NCBI GenBank assembly: GCA_033439265.1
Contig: JAVTVX010000034.1
Location: 15,700,501 to 15,764,500 of the forward strand
DNA length: 64,000 nt
DNA from: Dillenia suffruticosa
Taxonomy: Eukaryota; Streptophyta; Magnoliopsida; Dilleniales; Dilleniaceae
Direction: 5' to 3'
Shown here: positions 55,000 to 64,000 of the stretch, one piece after another
Layout: each line of letters starts with the position of its first letter
How positions within the stretch are numbered: the first letter of the stretch is position 1
Notes under the pieces: model-generated
Databases searched by the model: none
What the model was told of the DNA's origin: nothing
Seen by the model: only the letters and a program-made list of their open reading frames with translations
Translations under genes and position numbers: made by a program

Positions 55000-57384
55000 A
55001 TTATGTAAACCAGAAACAAACAAATTTCCTTGTTGAAATTCAAGATCATATTTGGAAGGACTCCTGTAACATCAGACATTACAAACCATAGACTCAAGAA
55101 CAATTTTCATACTCCTCATATCTTAACCAGAAACAAGAGGCAAACACATAGGAAAGTTTTGAACTTCAGTGAAAGAGGAGTGGACCAATATTAATTTAAT
55201 CCCATGTTTGAATTGACAGAATGATTTCAATGTCTATTCAGCACATAGGTAAATCATACTCATTTCATGAGTAAATTGTGATTGGATAAAATTTTATTCA
55301 ACCTCACTCGCATATATACACGTTTAGATGGATTGCATGCACATACTCTCTGATCTAGTTTCCTTTGAATATTGCTACCACCAGATATGAAACAAACTGT
55401 CGGTTATCTCCCCAAAAAACTCCTCATCAGAGAATAGGCCAATCACTCTTCGCACAGCCAAACAAAAACACCATGTCACCTAAATAACCTCATCCTTATA
55501 TTCAATTGCGCTCTTCAACATATTCAAATCTTAACACCATACATCCTTTAAGGATAATCTTCAAAATACTAATATGTCATAAAGTGGTGTGGGATAGGGG
55601 CGTTAAACTCATACACCGAGAAGAAACTTAGCTTCTCATTAGAAAAGGTAAACACTGAGAATCCACCGAGTGACACTTGAAATTTAGAAAGAAATTGAGA
55701 AGAAACCCTCAAAGGAATATAATTCAAAAATAAAGTTCTTCTTACTACAAGTGTATATGAGCAGATTTATAGGCTTAAAACTGTAAAGACATGAAATTGT
55801 AAAAACACACACACACACACACAAAATGTTGAAACAAGATCCATAATCAAATACATTCTAAAAATACATAACATGACTTGTCTAGCAAGAAAAAAACCAA
55901 GACATTCTAAAGAATCCTAAACCAATTATAAAACTAAATACAAACAAAATAACTAGAAAATATTAAATTGATACAAATCCACCTACAAGGGACTCAAATG
56001 GCACTTGCTGACTTTAAAATAATGATCATCACTCTAGAGTGATCGTTGTAATTATTTGTTTAGTATTGATCAAAATTTTGAACCTCTAAGCTGTTATACT
56101 TAAATTTTCACCTATTATTCTTTAAATTTAGACTTCATCAACATTGTACAAATTTAAGTGAACACGGTTTGGGTTATAACCCATTGGCTTATGTAGGACC
56201 TGAGAAGTTTGTCATGACCCGTAAAAGAAATGATGGAGCAAACAACTCCTCTTCAATGAAAGAGAATGAAATACACCATTAATGCCAACTAAAGCTTGAG
56301 ACTAAATTTCTGCAAGGGATTCGATCACTGCAGATGACTCGTATCAATCCCCAGAGCCATCTACAACATCTAAAGAGATGTGAGGCATATGTTTCCGACC
56401 TTAATCATGCAAACTACCTGGGGGTGGTTCTTGGGTGTTGCAAGACAAAATTCATCCAATGAGCATCCTAGTTCTACACAAGTGGTTCCACAAACTCAGA
56501 CTGGGGGTCAGTTGCAGTATAGGCCTTTGAGGATAGTGTTGAAGATAGCTATGAGTCAGAAAATGAGGTATTTTCACAATGAAGGAGTTGATGGGGGACC
56601 TGTTGGATAATTTTTTAAGTTTTATCGATTCAGAAGATGGTTTATTGTCGGATGAATACAAAAAAAATGAATGAAAAGTTGGAGGCTGTGAGTGAGGTTA
56701 TATTAGCAGAATCAACCTTATGTCATGAGATTTAAAGAGATAATGATTCATTGAAGGGTGATAGCTCTCAAAGGGGCCAAGAAAGCATGGGGATTGATGG
56801 TCTTAGAACGATGAGACCCATTTTAAGCCTTAAAGGGACCAGAATCTCTCTCTTTAACTTCTTTATCACCTCAAAGATTTGACTGTCAAAATGAAACTGA
56901 GAGTTCTCCAATTTTGTGTTGATCCATACATGCCCACAATGGAAGTAATCACTCCAATCTTGGCATTCTAGAAGGTTAGATTGAGGTTGTCCAAGAATGG
57001 CTCCACCCTTATAGAAGATAATCATACTTTATGTATTTCAGAACTAAGAGGATGAGACATAGAAGGGTGTGGGGGAAAGATGAGATTCCCGAGTGTCAAA
57101 AAGGGGCATGTAAGATGCAACAAAGCCAATAAACATCCATATCTTAATAAGAGACCCAAACCTAACTAATATTACTGCTAACACCATTTCATGCACAACC
57201 CGCGAACAAAGATCACTCAATGGCAAAGTGTGCCATCAATGCAAGATAACATTTAGTGCCAAAATACCAAATGCAATCAGTCAAGCTTCTCAGCAGGATG
57301 AAACAATCGGTAAAAATTTCATAAATTTTAAGAAAAATCATTAGAAAAATACATTAGGTTAACCACAAATAATTACCTTCGTCT
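55000..57384. other. Unit B non-coding DNA downstream of mTERF B
   Basis: Tracks 21130-23591 of unit A. No intact gene is visible. A (CA)n run lies at 55806-55823. A minus-strand patch near 55400-55460 reading FSDEEFF in both units could be another decayed exon. The 56380-56610 plus-strand frame, conserved with 22498-22725, starts with GTG and is not called. Confidence 0.5.
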
Positions 57385-58518
57385 CTAAGACCCAAGCAAC
57401 TTCTTTTGATACATTTCCTGAAGCTGGGGAAGCTCCATCTGGTGCTTCTTGAGATACCTCTTCAAGAAAGCAGCTTCGGTTGGCATCAACAAAGTTACAA
57501 GTTTATCTTCAGGAATAAGTCCTTTCGATATCAAAATTTGAGCTATATATGATCTGGGCTTCACTCTCTTCTCTAAGCTAAGGATCATAACAACCGGATT
57601 GTTCAAAATCTTATTCACACTTATCTTGGATTCATTCATGAGAAATTCCAAAGACTCCCTGATATTTTCAGCAGATGCACGTAGAACAACCGGTTGTTTA
57701 ATAAGCAGCGATTTCACCTGCTTATCTGACCATGAAAACTCTTTAAAAATTTCCAACTTAGACTTCAATTTACAATCATTCATGGCCCCCATTGTGCAAA
57801 GGCCATGAATAAACATCCTTTTCGAAGGATTAAACCCCATTTCCTTCATTTCTGAAACAATTCTAGCAAACACATCCGGCCTTCCAGACATGGCACTTGG
57901 TTTTACCAGAATCAATCTCGCAATATCCTCATCTCTGACTCCACATTTTCTGAGTGTCTCAACATTTGGCTCCATATTTTTCGCAGAGTTTCGAAAAACC
58001 CAAAACCCTTTCCTTTTGAGCAACAACGAACCAATGTCTCTCTCATTCTGAAAGAATTTTTTAAGGAAAACAATACATGGGATTATCCAATTATCCAAGC
58101 TTCTTTTCAGAATGGAGGGATCAGAGACAACAAGTTGAACCAAATTATCTCCAGAAATGCCATTTTTGGAGAGAAAACAAAGCTTTGGCTCAAGGGTTTT
58201 GGTGGGTTTCGACAATAACACACGTGGGATCCTAAAAACGACTTCTTTGATGTGGGTTTTTGAGAACCCATAGTCTCTGAAGACTTGGAGGACTGAATCT
58301 GGGTTTTGGAAGGATTTGAGATTAAGATGTTTGGAAGCAGAGAGAGCAGAGGTGTGAGACAGACCACAGCTTTCCATCAGGTAAACAATTGTGGGGTTTG
58401 AATTTGAGAGTGATTGAGATTCCACAGAGATGAATCGAAGGAGATAGAGGCTGGGATTTGAAAAATCAGCGCCATTGAGCTTGAGTGTTTGAAGGCTTTT
58501 GCCGAGAAACCTAAACAT
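57385..58518 (-). CDS. mTERF-family protein, copy B
   Basis: Single-exon gene of 377 codons from the ATG at 58516-58518; the six in-frame codons upstream begin with GTG, as in copy A. Same architecture: a short basic N-terminal region suited to organelle import, then mTERF helical repeats to the end (FRIPRVLLSKPTKTLEPKL, SDPSILKRSL, KQPVVLRASAENI), and the same C-terminal MYQKKLLGS. About 37 of 383 aligned codons differ from copy A, many changing charge (for example E to K and R to W), while length is unchanged and there are no stops, so both copies have probably been kept under some constraint. The TATA-like box here is GATATAATG on the minus strand (58577-58586), one base weaker than in A. 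Target organelle undetermined. Confidence 0.92.
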   Translation of the reverse strand: MFRFLGKSLQTLKLNGADFSNPSLYLLRFISVESQSLSNSNPTIVYLMESCGLSHTSALSASKHLNLKSFQNPDSVLQVFRDYGFSKTHIKEVVFRIPRVLLSKPTKTLEPKLCFLSKNGISGDNLVQLVVSDPSILKRSLDNWIIPCIVFLKKFFQNERDIGSLLLKRKGFWVFRNSAKNMEPNVETLRKCGVRDEDIARLILVKPSAMSGRPDVFARIVSEMKEMGFNPSKRMFIHGLCTMGAMNDCKLKSKLEIFKEFSWSDKQVKSLLIKQPVVLRASAENIRESLEFLMNESKISVNKILNNPVVMILSLEKRVKPRSYIAQILISKGLIPEDKLVTLLMPTEAAFLKRYLKKHQMELPQLQEMYQKKLLGS

Positions 58519-59103
58519 TTGAGCAGAGAGAGGCACGGAAAAATGAAATACGCATCGGTAGGGTTTTACTTCAATACATTATATCTCAAGACCAAAAAGA
58601 ATTTAATGGAAAAGTACTAAACGGGCAACAAAACGTGTGTTCTCTCTTCCATGTTTTAAACTAAACTCCTCTCCCTTTCCCTTCTCGTTTCATATTCTCG
58701 GGCTTGCGTTCAAGGTTCTACTGGGTTATTTTGTACTCATTTTCCAAGTTGTTTCAAGTGTTGGTGGGGGCCTTGAGTGGACCGTGGGCTGCCACTAATT
58801 TTATTTTTAAAATTTATTAATATTTTTATATATTTTTTCTTCTTCATCAATTTTAATTGACGTATAACAATTTATTAATTCAAAAAATTAGTTAAATTGA
58901 ATATTTTTTTGAATTAAAGAGCAAAGGAAAGACTTGATAAAGGCAAAACATACCGCTCGTTTTATTTTTAAAATTTACTAATATTTATATATATATATAT
59001 ATATTTTTTTCTTATTACTTTTAATTGTATAACAGTATTAAAAAATTCACATAACCGATTACACTTACTAGATAAATATTTTGTTGTTGTTGCTGTTTAT
59101 ATC
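58519..59103. promoter_or_regulatory. mTERF B upstream region
   Basis: Matches the copy A upstream region to about 59100 with scattered differences and then stops. 58790-59103 is AT-rich duplicated DNA with a (TA)n run at 58987-59005. No other gene. Confidence 0.65.
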
Positions 59104-59391
59104 TGCTCGAGATGGGTTTAACTCTATAGATGAACTACTCTGTAGACTCGAATGGAGACCAGTTTCGAAGTGTCTTTTGGGCTTTCGTGAGTAGAAAGAC
59201 CTACAAATATCCGCCGAGGAAGTTCTAACGCTTTAATTAGAAAGAGAAATAAAAGTGAAAGAGAATATACTGTGTAGAGGTTTAGAATAGTCCTGTGTAG
59301 TCTCTATGTGACGTGTATATGTAGGGATAGCCCTGGTATTCTCGGATCTAAGAATCTATTATATGTCAATCTTGTTGAACTTATTCATCAC
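59104..59391 (-). repeat. LTR-like sequence left of the hAT element
   Basis: Begins TGCTCGAG at the exact edge of unit B and resumes after the hAT element at 60741. By position it would be the 3' LTR of the minus-strand gypsy element to the right, but no integrase lies between, so the element is internally deleted. Confidence 0.5.
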
Positions 59392-59614
59392 TAGGCCTGT
59401 TATGACACCCGGGTAGTGTCACGGGTACTCGTGACACTACCCGGTCAAAGCCCGAGCTCGAGCTCGGTTAACTCGAGCTCAGCGATTCCTCTCTCGAGCT
59501 CGGGCTCAAGCCCACATTTCTTCAGGCCTGAAGCTCGTCGAGCTACCCGTCCCTCTCAAAGCCTAATCCCTCTTTCCTATTCTCATTTCCCGCACACCTG
59601 CACACCCGTCTCTG

Positions 59615-59900
59615 CTCGAAGGGCGAAGGGCGAAGCGCGAAGCGTGAAGGGCGAAGGGCGAAGGGCGATGGGCGATCGAAGGTCTGCTCTCTCACCATCG
59701 CGATCGAAGGTCTCTGCTCCTTCGCCATCGCGATCGCTTGCTTCGATTCGAAGGTTATGCTCCTCTCACCATCGCGCGATGGTTTCCTCCTCCTCTGACC
59801 ATCGCGCGATGGTCTCCTCCTCCTCTGACCATCGCGCGATGGGCGATGGTCTTCTCCTCCGCTCACCATCGTGATCGAAGATCTCCTTTTCATCTCACCA
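59615..59900. repeat. Minisatellites in the hAT element (GAAGGGCGAAGGGC and CGCGCGATGG units)
   Basis: A 7 base GAAGGGC unit repeats from about 59617, followed by a 27 base unit with CTCCTCCTCTGACCATCGCG that recurs three or four times between 59750 and 59850. Confidence 0.85.
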
Positions 59901-59929
59901 TCTCGATCGAAGGTCTCCTCGAAGGTACT

Positions 59930-60330
59930 CTGTCTCTCTTTGTCTCTCTTTGTCTCTCTCTGTCTCTCTCTCTCTCTCTAGGGTTAGGGTTTCATGTCTC
60001 TGTCTCTCTCTGTCTCTCTAAGGTCTCAACTCTCATCGGCTTCGAAGGTCTCTCTAGGGTTTCATATCTCTGTCTCTCACTGCTCCTTCTGTCTCCGAAT
60101 CAAAGGTAAGCTCTCTCTCTCTCCCTCTCTCTCTATTTCTCTAGGGTTTTGGTTTCATGTCTCTGTCTCTCTCTGTCTCGCTAGGGTTTCAACTCTCATC
60201 GGCTTCGAAGGTCTCCTTCAATCTCTGTGTGCGACGATCATCTCCTCGAAGGTAAAACTCTCGCTCTCTCTCTCTAGGGTTTTCCAGATTTGCTCTCCTT
60301 CTCATTCTAGGGTTTTCCAGATTTGCTCTC

Positions 60331-60365
<35 letters not shown>
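59930..60365. repeat. CT-rich microsatellite blocks with TCTAGGGTTT words
   Basis: Runs of TCTCTG/CTCTCT broken by CTAGGGTTT(C/T), which resembles a plant telomere unit but does not repeat in tandem. Pieces of about 90-180 bases, such as GGTTTCATGTCTCTGTCTCT, recur, showing larger duplications. Confidence 0.7.
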
Positions 60366-60366
60366 G

Positions 60367-60452
60367 AGTTCCGCCTTCCGCCTTCTGCCTTCCGCCTTCC
60401 GCCTTCCGCCTTCCGCCTTCCGCCTTCCGCCTTCCGCCTTCCGCCTTCCGGT
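60367..60452 (+). repeat. 7 base tandem repeat (CCGCCTT)n
   Basis: CCGCCTT repeats about eleven times with one change. It encodes PPSAFRL on one strand and RRKAEGG on the other, which explains the long but meaningless frames. Confidence 0.92.
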
Positions 60453-60740
60453 TCTGCTCTCCCCATCAAGCTCTCGAGTGTCGTGATTCGGTTTCGGGTT
60501 TCGGTTTGGGTTCGGGTTTGGATACGGTTTTGAACTCGGGCTCGGGCCCAATCTTGTCAGAGGCCCACGACACTCGAGCTCGAGCTCCTCGATGACACTT
60601 CGAGTCGAGCTCGAGCTCTAGAATCACAGGCTCGACGAGCTCGAGCCTGAGCTCGAGCTCACCTCCCGCAAACTCGAGCCGAGCTCGGGTATTGTGATAC
60701 CCGAGCTCGACCCGGGTGTTATAACAACCCTATTCATCAC

Positions 60741-62593
60741 CTCCTAGAGTTTGGCGAGATATTTTGTCATCATTGGTTCTTTGGTTTCGTATCTTCTCTC
60801 GATTTGTGGCTTAAAAATCGAAACAGAGTCAATATTCTGTTTTGAAATCGTTGGGACTTATAGGATGAGTTTAACACTACTTCCTGATGAGTTGGTGGAC
60901 ACATCCACATATAAGGTCTAGGTTGATGGTAAACACCCTTCCAGATGATCGCTGGAAACTTGCTCGGTAAGACTTGGTAGTGTGCATTCGAGAATGAAGT
61001 CGATTAGGGGTTTAATTTTTGATGGTAGGTCTCGATTGATAATCGATACCAAATTCACTAAGATTGATACTCCATTTGATGAGTCGGGCTAAGGTGTCCC
61101 TTTTCTATAGGATCTACTTCAAAGACTGATCAGTTAGTACTATGATCATGTATGCCTGGAAGTACGAGCGAAGGTGTCGAGCAATTGTTACGAGAGCAAA
61201 GGCAACCTTCTCAATAGGCATGTAATTAACTTCTGACTCTTGGAGCACCTAGCTAATATAATATACTGGCTTTTGTACGGAAACATTCTAGCTTACAAGT
61301 ACAGAGTAGAGGGTTCAGCTAGAGATAGATAAATAGAGATAGAGTTTCTCACCAACGATAAGTCGAGAGAGCAGAGGATGAGATGAGAGATACTCCTTGA
61401 GCTTATCAAAGGTTGTTTGGCACTCCGGTGTTTAAACGAATTTCTGAGACTTCTTCAAAGTATCAAAGAAAGGTTTGTATTTTTCTCCTACTTTCGAGAG
61501 ATACTTAGTGATCAGGAAGCTTAAGAACTTGTGTGAAGGGATCCTGAAGGTACACTTGGCTGGATTCAACTTCATGTTGTAGTATTTTAGCATTTGGAAG
61601 GTTTCTTCAAGATTTGCCATGTGGCCCTTTGGTTTGGTACTCTTGACAAGCTTATCGTCTACATAGGTTTCCATGTTCCTATCGAGCTACTTGCTAAAGA
61701 CCTTGTTGACTAGTCATTGGAACATTGCTCCCACATTTTTCAGGTTAAACAACAGTACCTTGTATCAGTAGGTGTTAAACTCCATCATGAAACTTGTTTT
61801 TTCTTCATCCTTTGGGGCTATGCACACTTAGTTATAGCCTAAGTACGCATCAATGAACCTTAGGAGCTAGTGGCCTGATAAATTGTCTACAAGTTTGTCG
61901 ATATTGGGGAGTGGATAGTTGTTCTTTTGACATGTTTTGTTGAGATCGGTGAAGTTGACATATATTTTCTACTTGCCGTTCGCTTTTTTCACTATGAACC
62001 AACCATTTAGGATATTTCACTTTTCTGATAAAATTTGCCACTAGGAGCTTTTGTATTTCTTTTTGTAATACTCGCTGGCATTCTAATATAAATACCCTAC
62101 TTTTCTACTTCATGGGCTTGCGACTTGCATCCATTGTCAATTTATGAATAATCATAGAGGGATGGATTCCTGACATGTCTTCGGGTGATCATGCAAACAC
62201 TTTAGAGTGTCGTCTTAGGCATTCAGTGATGGCGTCTTGGAGAGGCATCGGTAGATGGGTTTCAATTTGAACAGTTTGACTAGACACATTTGTAAACGGG
62301 ACCTTGATGACTTCCTCACTAGGTTTGGGTTTAGCAACTTGTTTTATATCATTTCTAAGTTCCATGACTTATGTTGAGAGGTTCTTCTTTTCCACTTTTA
62401 GTGCAGAGGTGTTTTGGGGTTGTGATACCAAATGAAACTTAATCTTCTTATGCTTGGTGCTCGGAAAGGTTTCTAAAGCATTAAACTAGGGCGGCCCAGG
62501 ATGACATTGTAAAGGAATGAAAATTTGACTACATTAAAAGTTTTTGTGGTGGTAGCATGGTTAAGGGGTGTTCCCAAGATTACTTAAATTCGG
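60741..62593 (-). pseudogene. Ty3/gypsy (Tat-type) protease, RT and RNase H remnant
   Basis: Minus-strand order from the right: protease tail (YNVILGRPSLM, about 62480), the RT entry near 62000-62100 (VANFIRKVKYPKWL), a middle part with NYPLPNIDKLV near 61900, the catalytic YVDDKLVKS and KYYNMKLNPAKCTF near 61670-61560, and an RNase H tail (LSEFGIDYQSRPTIK near 61040) almost up to the hAT insertion. YVDD with LVKS is the Tat/Ogre wording. Integrase is missing. Heavily broken (more than ten breaks), old. Confidence 0.83.
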
Positions 62594-64000
62594 TGTTAGA
62601 AAATTTTTTCTAAATTTTTGGCTAAGTAATTGACTTTGACACATCAATGAAGATCTTATAAAGTTTTATTTGGAAAAAATATGTTTTGGTGATGATTTGG
62701 TACAATTAAAACTTATTTGGAGTCAATTAAGTGAAGACAAGTCGACTCAACCCATGATAAGGCGACTTGGAGCTCAAAAGTTGAATTTTGGTTAAGTATG
62801 AAAGTCCCCAAGGCGATTTGAACAAATGCCAAGGTGACTTGGTGAGGTTAGTTCTCAGAATCCTTACTCTGCACAAAGACAGGTTGACTTGCCCCAATGA
62901 CAAGTCAACTTGTGCTTCCAAAATCTATAGACAAGCCGTTTTGTCCTAATGACAAGTCGACTTGTGATTTCTGACTTCGTGTCTAATAAAGCTGCTTGTG
63001 GCCAGCACAAACCAACTCGCCAGATTCAAGTTTTAGAGAAACATGTCTGTAGTGAAGCAAGGTAACTCACTAAAGAAGTAAGACGACTTATGGATTACAA
63101 AATAAGAAATTTGGGTCGCCTTGAGATAATTTTGAGGCAACTTGAGGGCTCGATAAAACAAAGAACAAGGTGACTTGTTGGATAACAAGAGGACTTGGCC
63201 TGTGAAACCATAGACACATAAGGCGACTTGTACTCTATTGCAAGTCGACTCATGAGTATGGAATGTTTCGAAATGACAAAAATGGGTAATCAAACATGAA
63301 CAAAATCTAAAAATAATGAGGGACATAATTGATATTTCACACTCCATTGTAAAAAGAGTTTAAACAATCCTTCATTCTTATTTGTTCTTTTCCCGAACTC
63401 ACTCTCTTCTTTCTCTCTCAACTCTCATCTTTCTACTCTCATTCTCCCTCTCGACACTCTCTCACTCTCTCAATCTCTCTTAAAATCCATTTCACCCTTA
63501 CTAAACAAACTCCCTAAACCTCACAAACCTTCAAGCAAAAATGTGAATGAAGGTGATTTTGGGAGAAAACCTAGGGTTTGTGAAAAAGGGGAAAAATCTA
63601 GAGTTTTTGAAACTCAACATTCAAAGTTCAATCCAAACACAAAATTGAGGTAATTTTCCCTTCCTTTTCATGGATTTAGTTTCATTGCTCTTGAATTTGA
63701 TTTTAATGCTTAGATTTGGGAAATTGTAGAGAAAGAAAATTAGGGTTTTTGACAAGTTGATCCCGGACGAAAATTGTGGAATTCTTTTGAGGAAATCTTG
63801 CTCTCTCAACCTAGATTTATGTTTTCTAGTATGAATCTAGATTTTCAAATTTGGATTGTGAGATTTGATTTGGGAAAATTAAATCTAGGGTTTATAAATG
63901 TGAGATTTAGGGAAAATCATGTATGAATATGATATATAGATGCAAATGGAATGTAGTAGATGAAATGAAAACATAAATTCATGGATTTTGGAAATTAGGG
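62594..64000 (+). repeat. LTR-like insertion with repeated CAAGTCGACTTG motifs, open at window end
   Basis: Begins TGTTAGAAAATTT exactly where the gypsy protease sequence stops, so it looks like the TG end of an inserted LTR. From 62740 to 63255 the motif AAGGCGACTTG / CAAGTCGACTTG recurs at least 14 times. A CT-rich region at 63395-63480 resembles an LTR promoter/leader. 63500-64000 has AGGGTTT-rich leader-like DNA and no gene. No second LTR is visible. Confidence 0.5.

Larger units (their letters stand above)
51454..59103. repeat. Segmental duplication, unit B (mTERF-bearing)
   Basis: Collinear with unit A as described there. Unit B is compact because it lacks the copia element, and keeps three exon-like ORFs better than A. 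It carries its own SINE and a tandem copy of one exon region (54195-54430 repeated at 54450-54690). It ends where an LTR-like sequence starts, near 59104. Confidence 0.88.
59392..60732. mobile_element. hAT-like non-autonomous transposon packed with minisatellites
   Basis: 1,341 bases. The left end TAGGCCTGTTATGACACCCG and the right end read inward TAGGGTTGTTATAACACCCG share 17 of 20 bases. TTCATCAC repeats on both sides (59384-59391 and 60733-60740): an 8 base duplication with T at 2 and A at 7, as hAT elements leave. Subterminal regions are rich in GAGCTCGAGCTC words. The interior is almost all tandem repeat, with no transposase. Open frames inside are repeat artefacts. Confidence 0.85.

Noticed and set aside
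59990-60340. Telomere-like AGGGTTT words
   Set aside because: The words occur singly between CT blocks, not in tandem, so this is not an interstitial telomere.
59416-60595. Several overlapping long frames inside the hAT element
   Set aside because: All arise from tandem repeats whose period is a multiple of three or which lack stops; residues are Ser/Leu/Pro/Arg repeats with no domain.

Overview
This is nuclear DNA from a flowering plant, almost certainly a dicot. It has no operons or bacterial signals, is AT-rich with scattered GC-rich islands, and is filled with plant repeat families: Ty1/copia and Ty3/gypsy LTR elements, an L1-type LINE that carries an RNase H domain, tRNA-type SINEs, CACTA (En/Spm) and hAT DNA transposons, and a fossil caulimovirid (plant pararetrovirus). 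I cannot name the species. The only two intact host genes I can support are a duplicated pair of intron-less mTERF-family genes on the minus strand (23592-24725 and 57385-58518).

Layout. 1-6917 is a young minus-strand copia element, its left end cut by the window edge, inserted into the gag region of an old minus-strand gypsy element (6918 to about 8215). About 8216-13930 is old, mostly non-coding LTR-like and AT-rich repeat DNA. At about 13931 a segmental duplication begins. Unit A (13931 to about 25600, continuing after LINE insertions at 32540-34512) holds a plus-strand copia element (14632-19866, itself hit by a SINE), decayed exons of an unrecognised gene, and the first mTERF gene. 25690-32527 is a plus-strand LINE 3' fragment into which a 5.95 kb minus-strand LINE inserted. 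34200-34512 is caulimovirid RT. 34513-38750 is an LTR-like repeat split by a 2.56 kb non-autonomous CACTA element. 39960-42361 is a second, partial copy of the duplicated unit, again ending in caulimovirid RT, here facing an inverted second RT fragment (42390-43080). 44100-49848 is a decayed, formerly autonomous CACTA element with two genes. It abuts a gypsy integrase and chromodomain fragment (49849-51071) and its LTR. Unit B (51454 to about 59103) is the third copy, with the second mTERF gene, better-preserved exon-like ORFs of the unknown gene, and its own SINE. The right end is another LTR with a nested hAT-like element (59392-60732), a minus-strand Tat-type gypsy remnant (60741-62593), and the start of a further LTR-like insertion that runs off the window.

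The repeats give a relative chronology. The copia element and SINE of unit A, the SINE of unit B, and the solo LTR in the middle copy each have an empty counterpart in another copy, so each inserted after the duplications. The window has no cooperating pathway. Its value is as a stratigraphic record of nested insertions around a duplicated organelle-targeted gene. The most unusual structures are the symmetric interior of the small CACTA element (inverted tRNA-promoter-like modules flanked by GC-rich palindromic blocks), the minisatellite-packed hAT element, and the convergent caulimovirid RT fragments.
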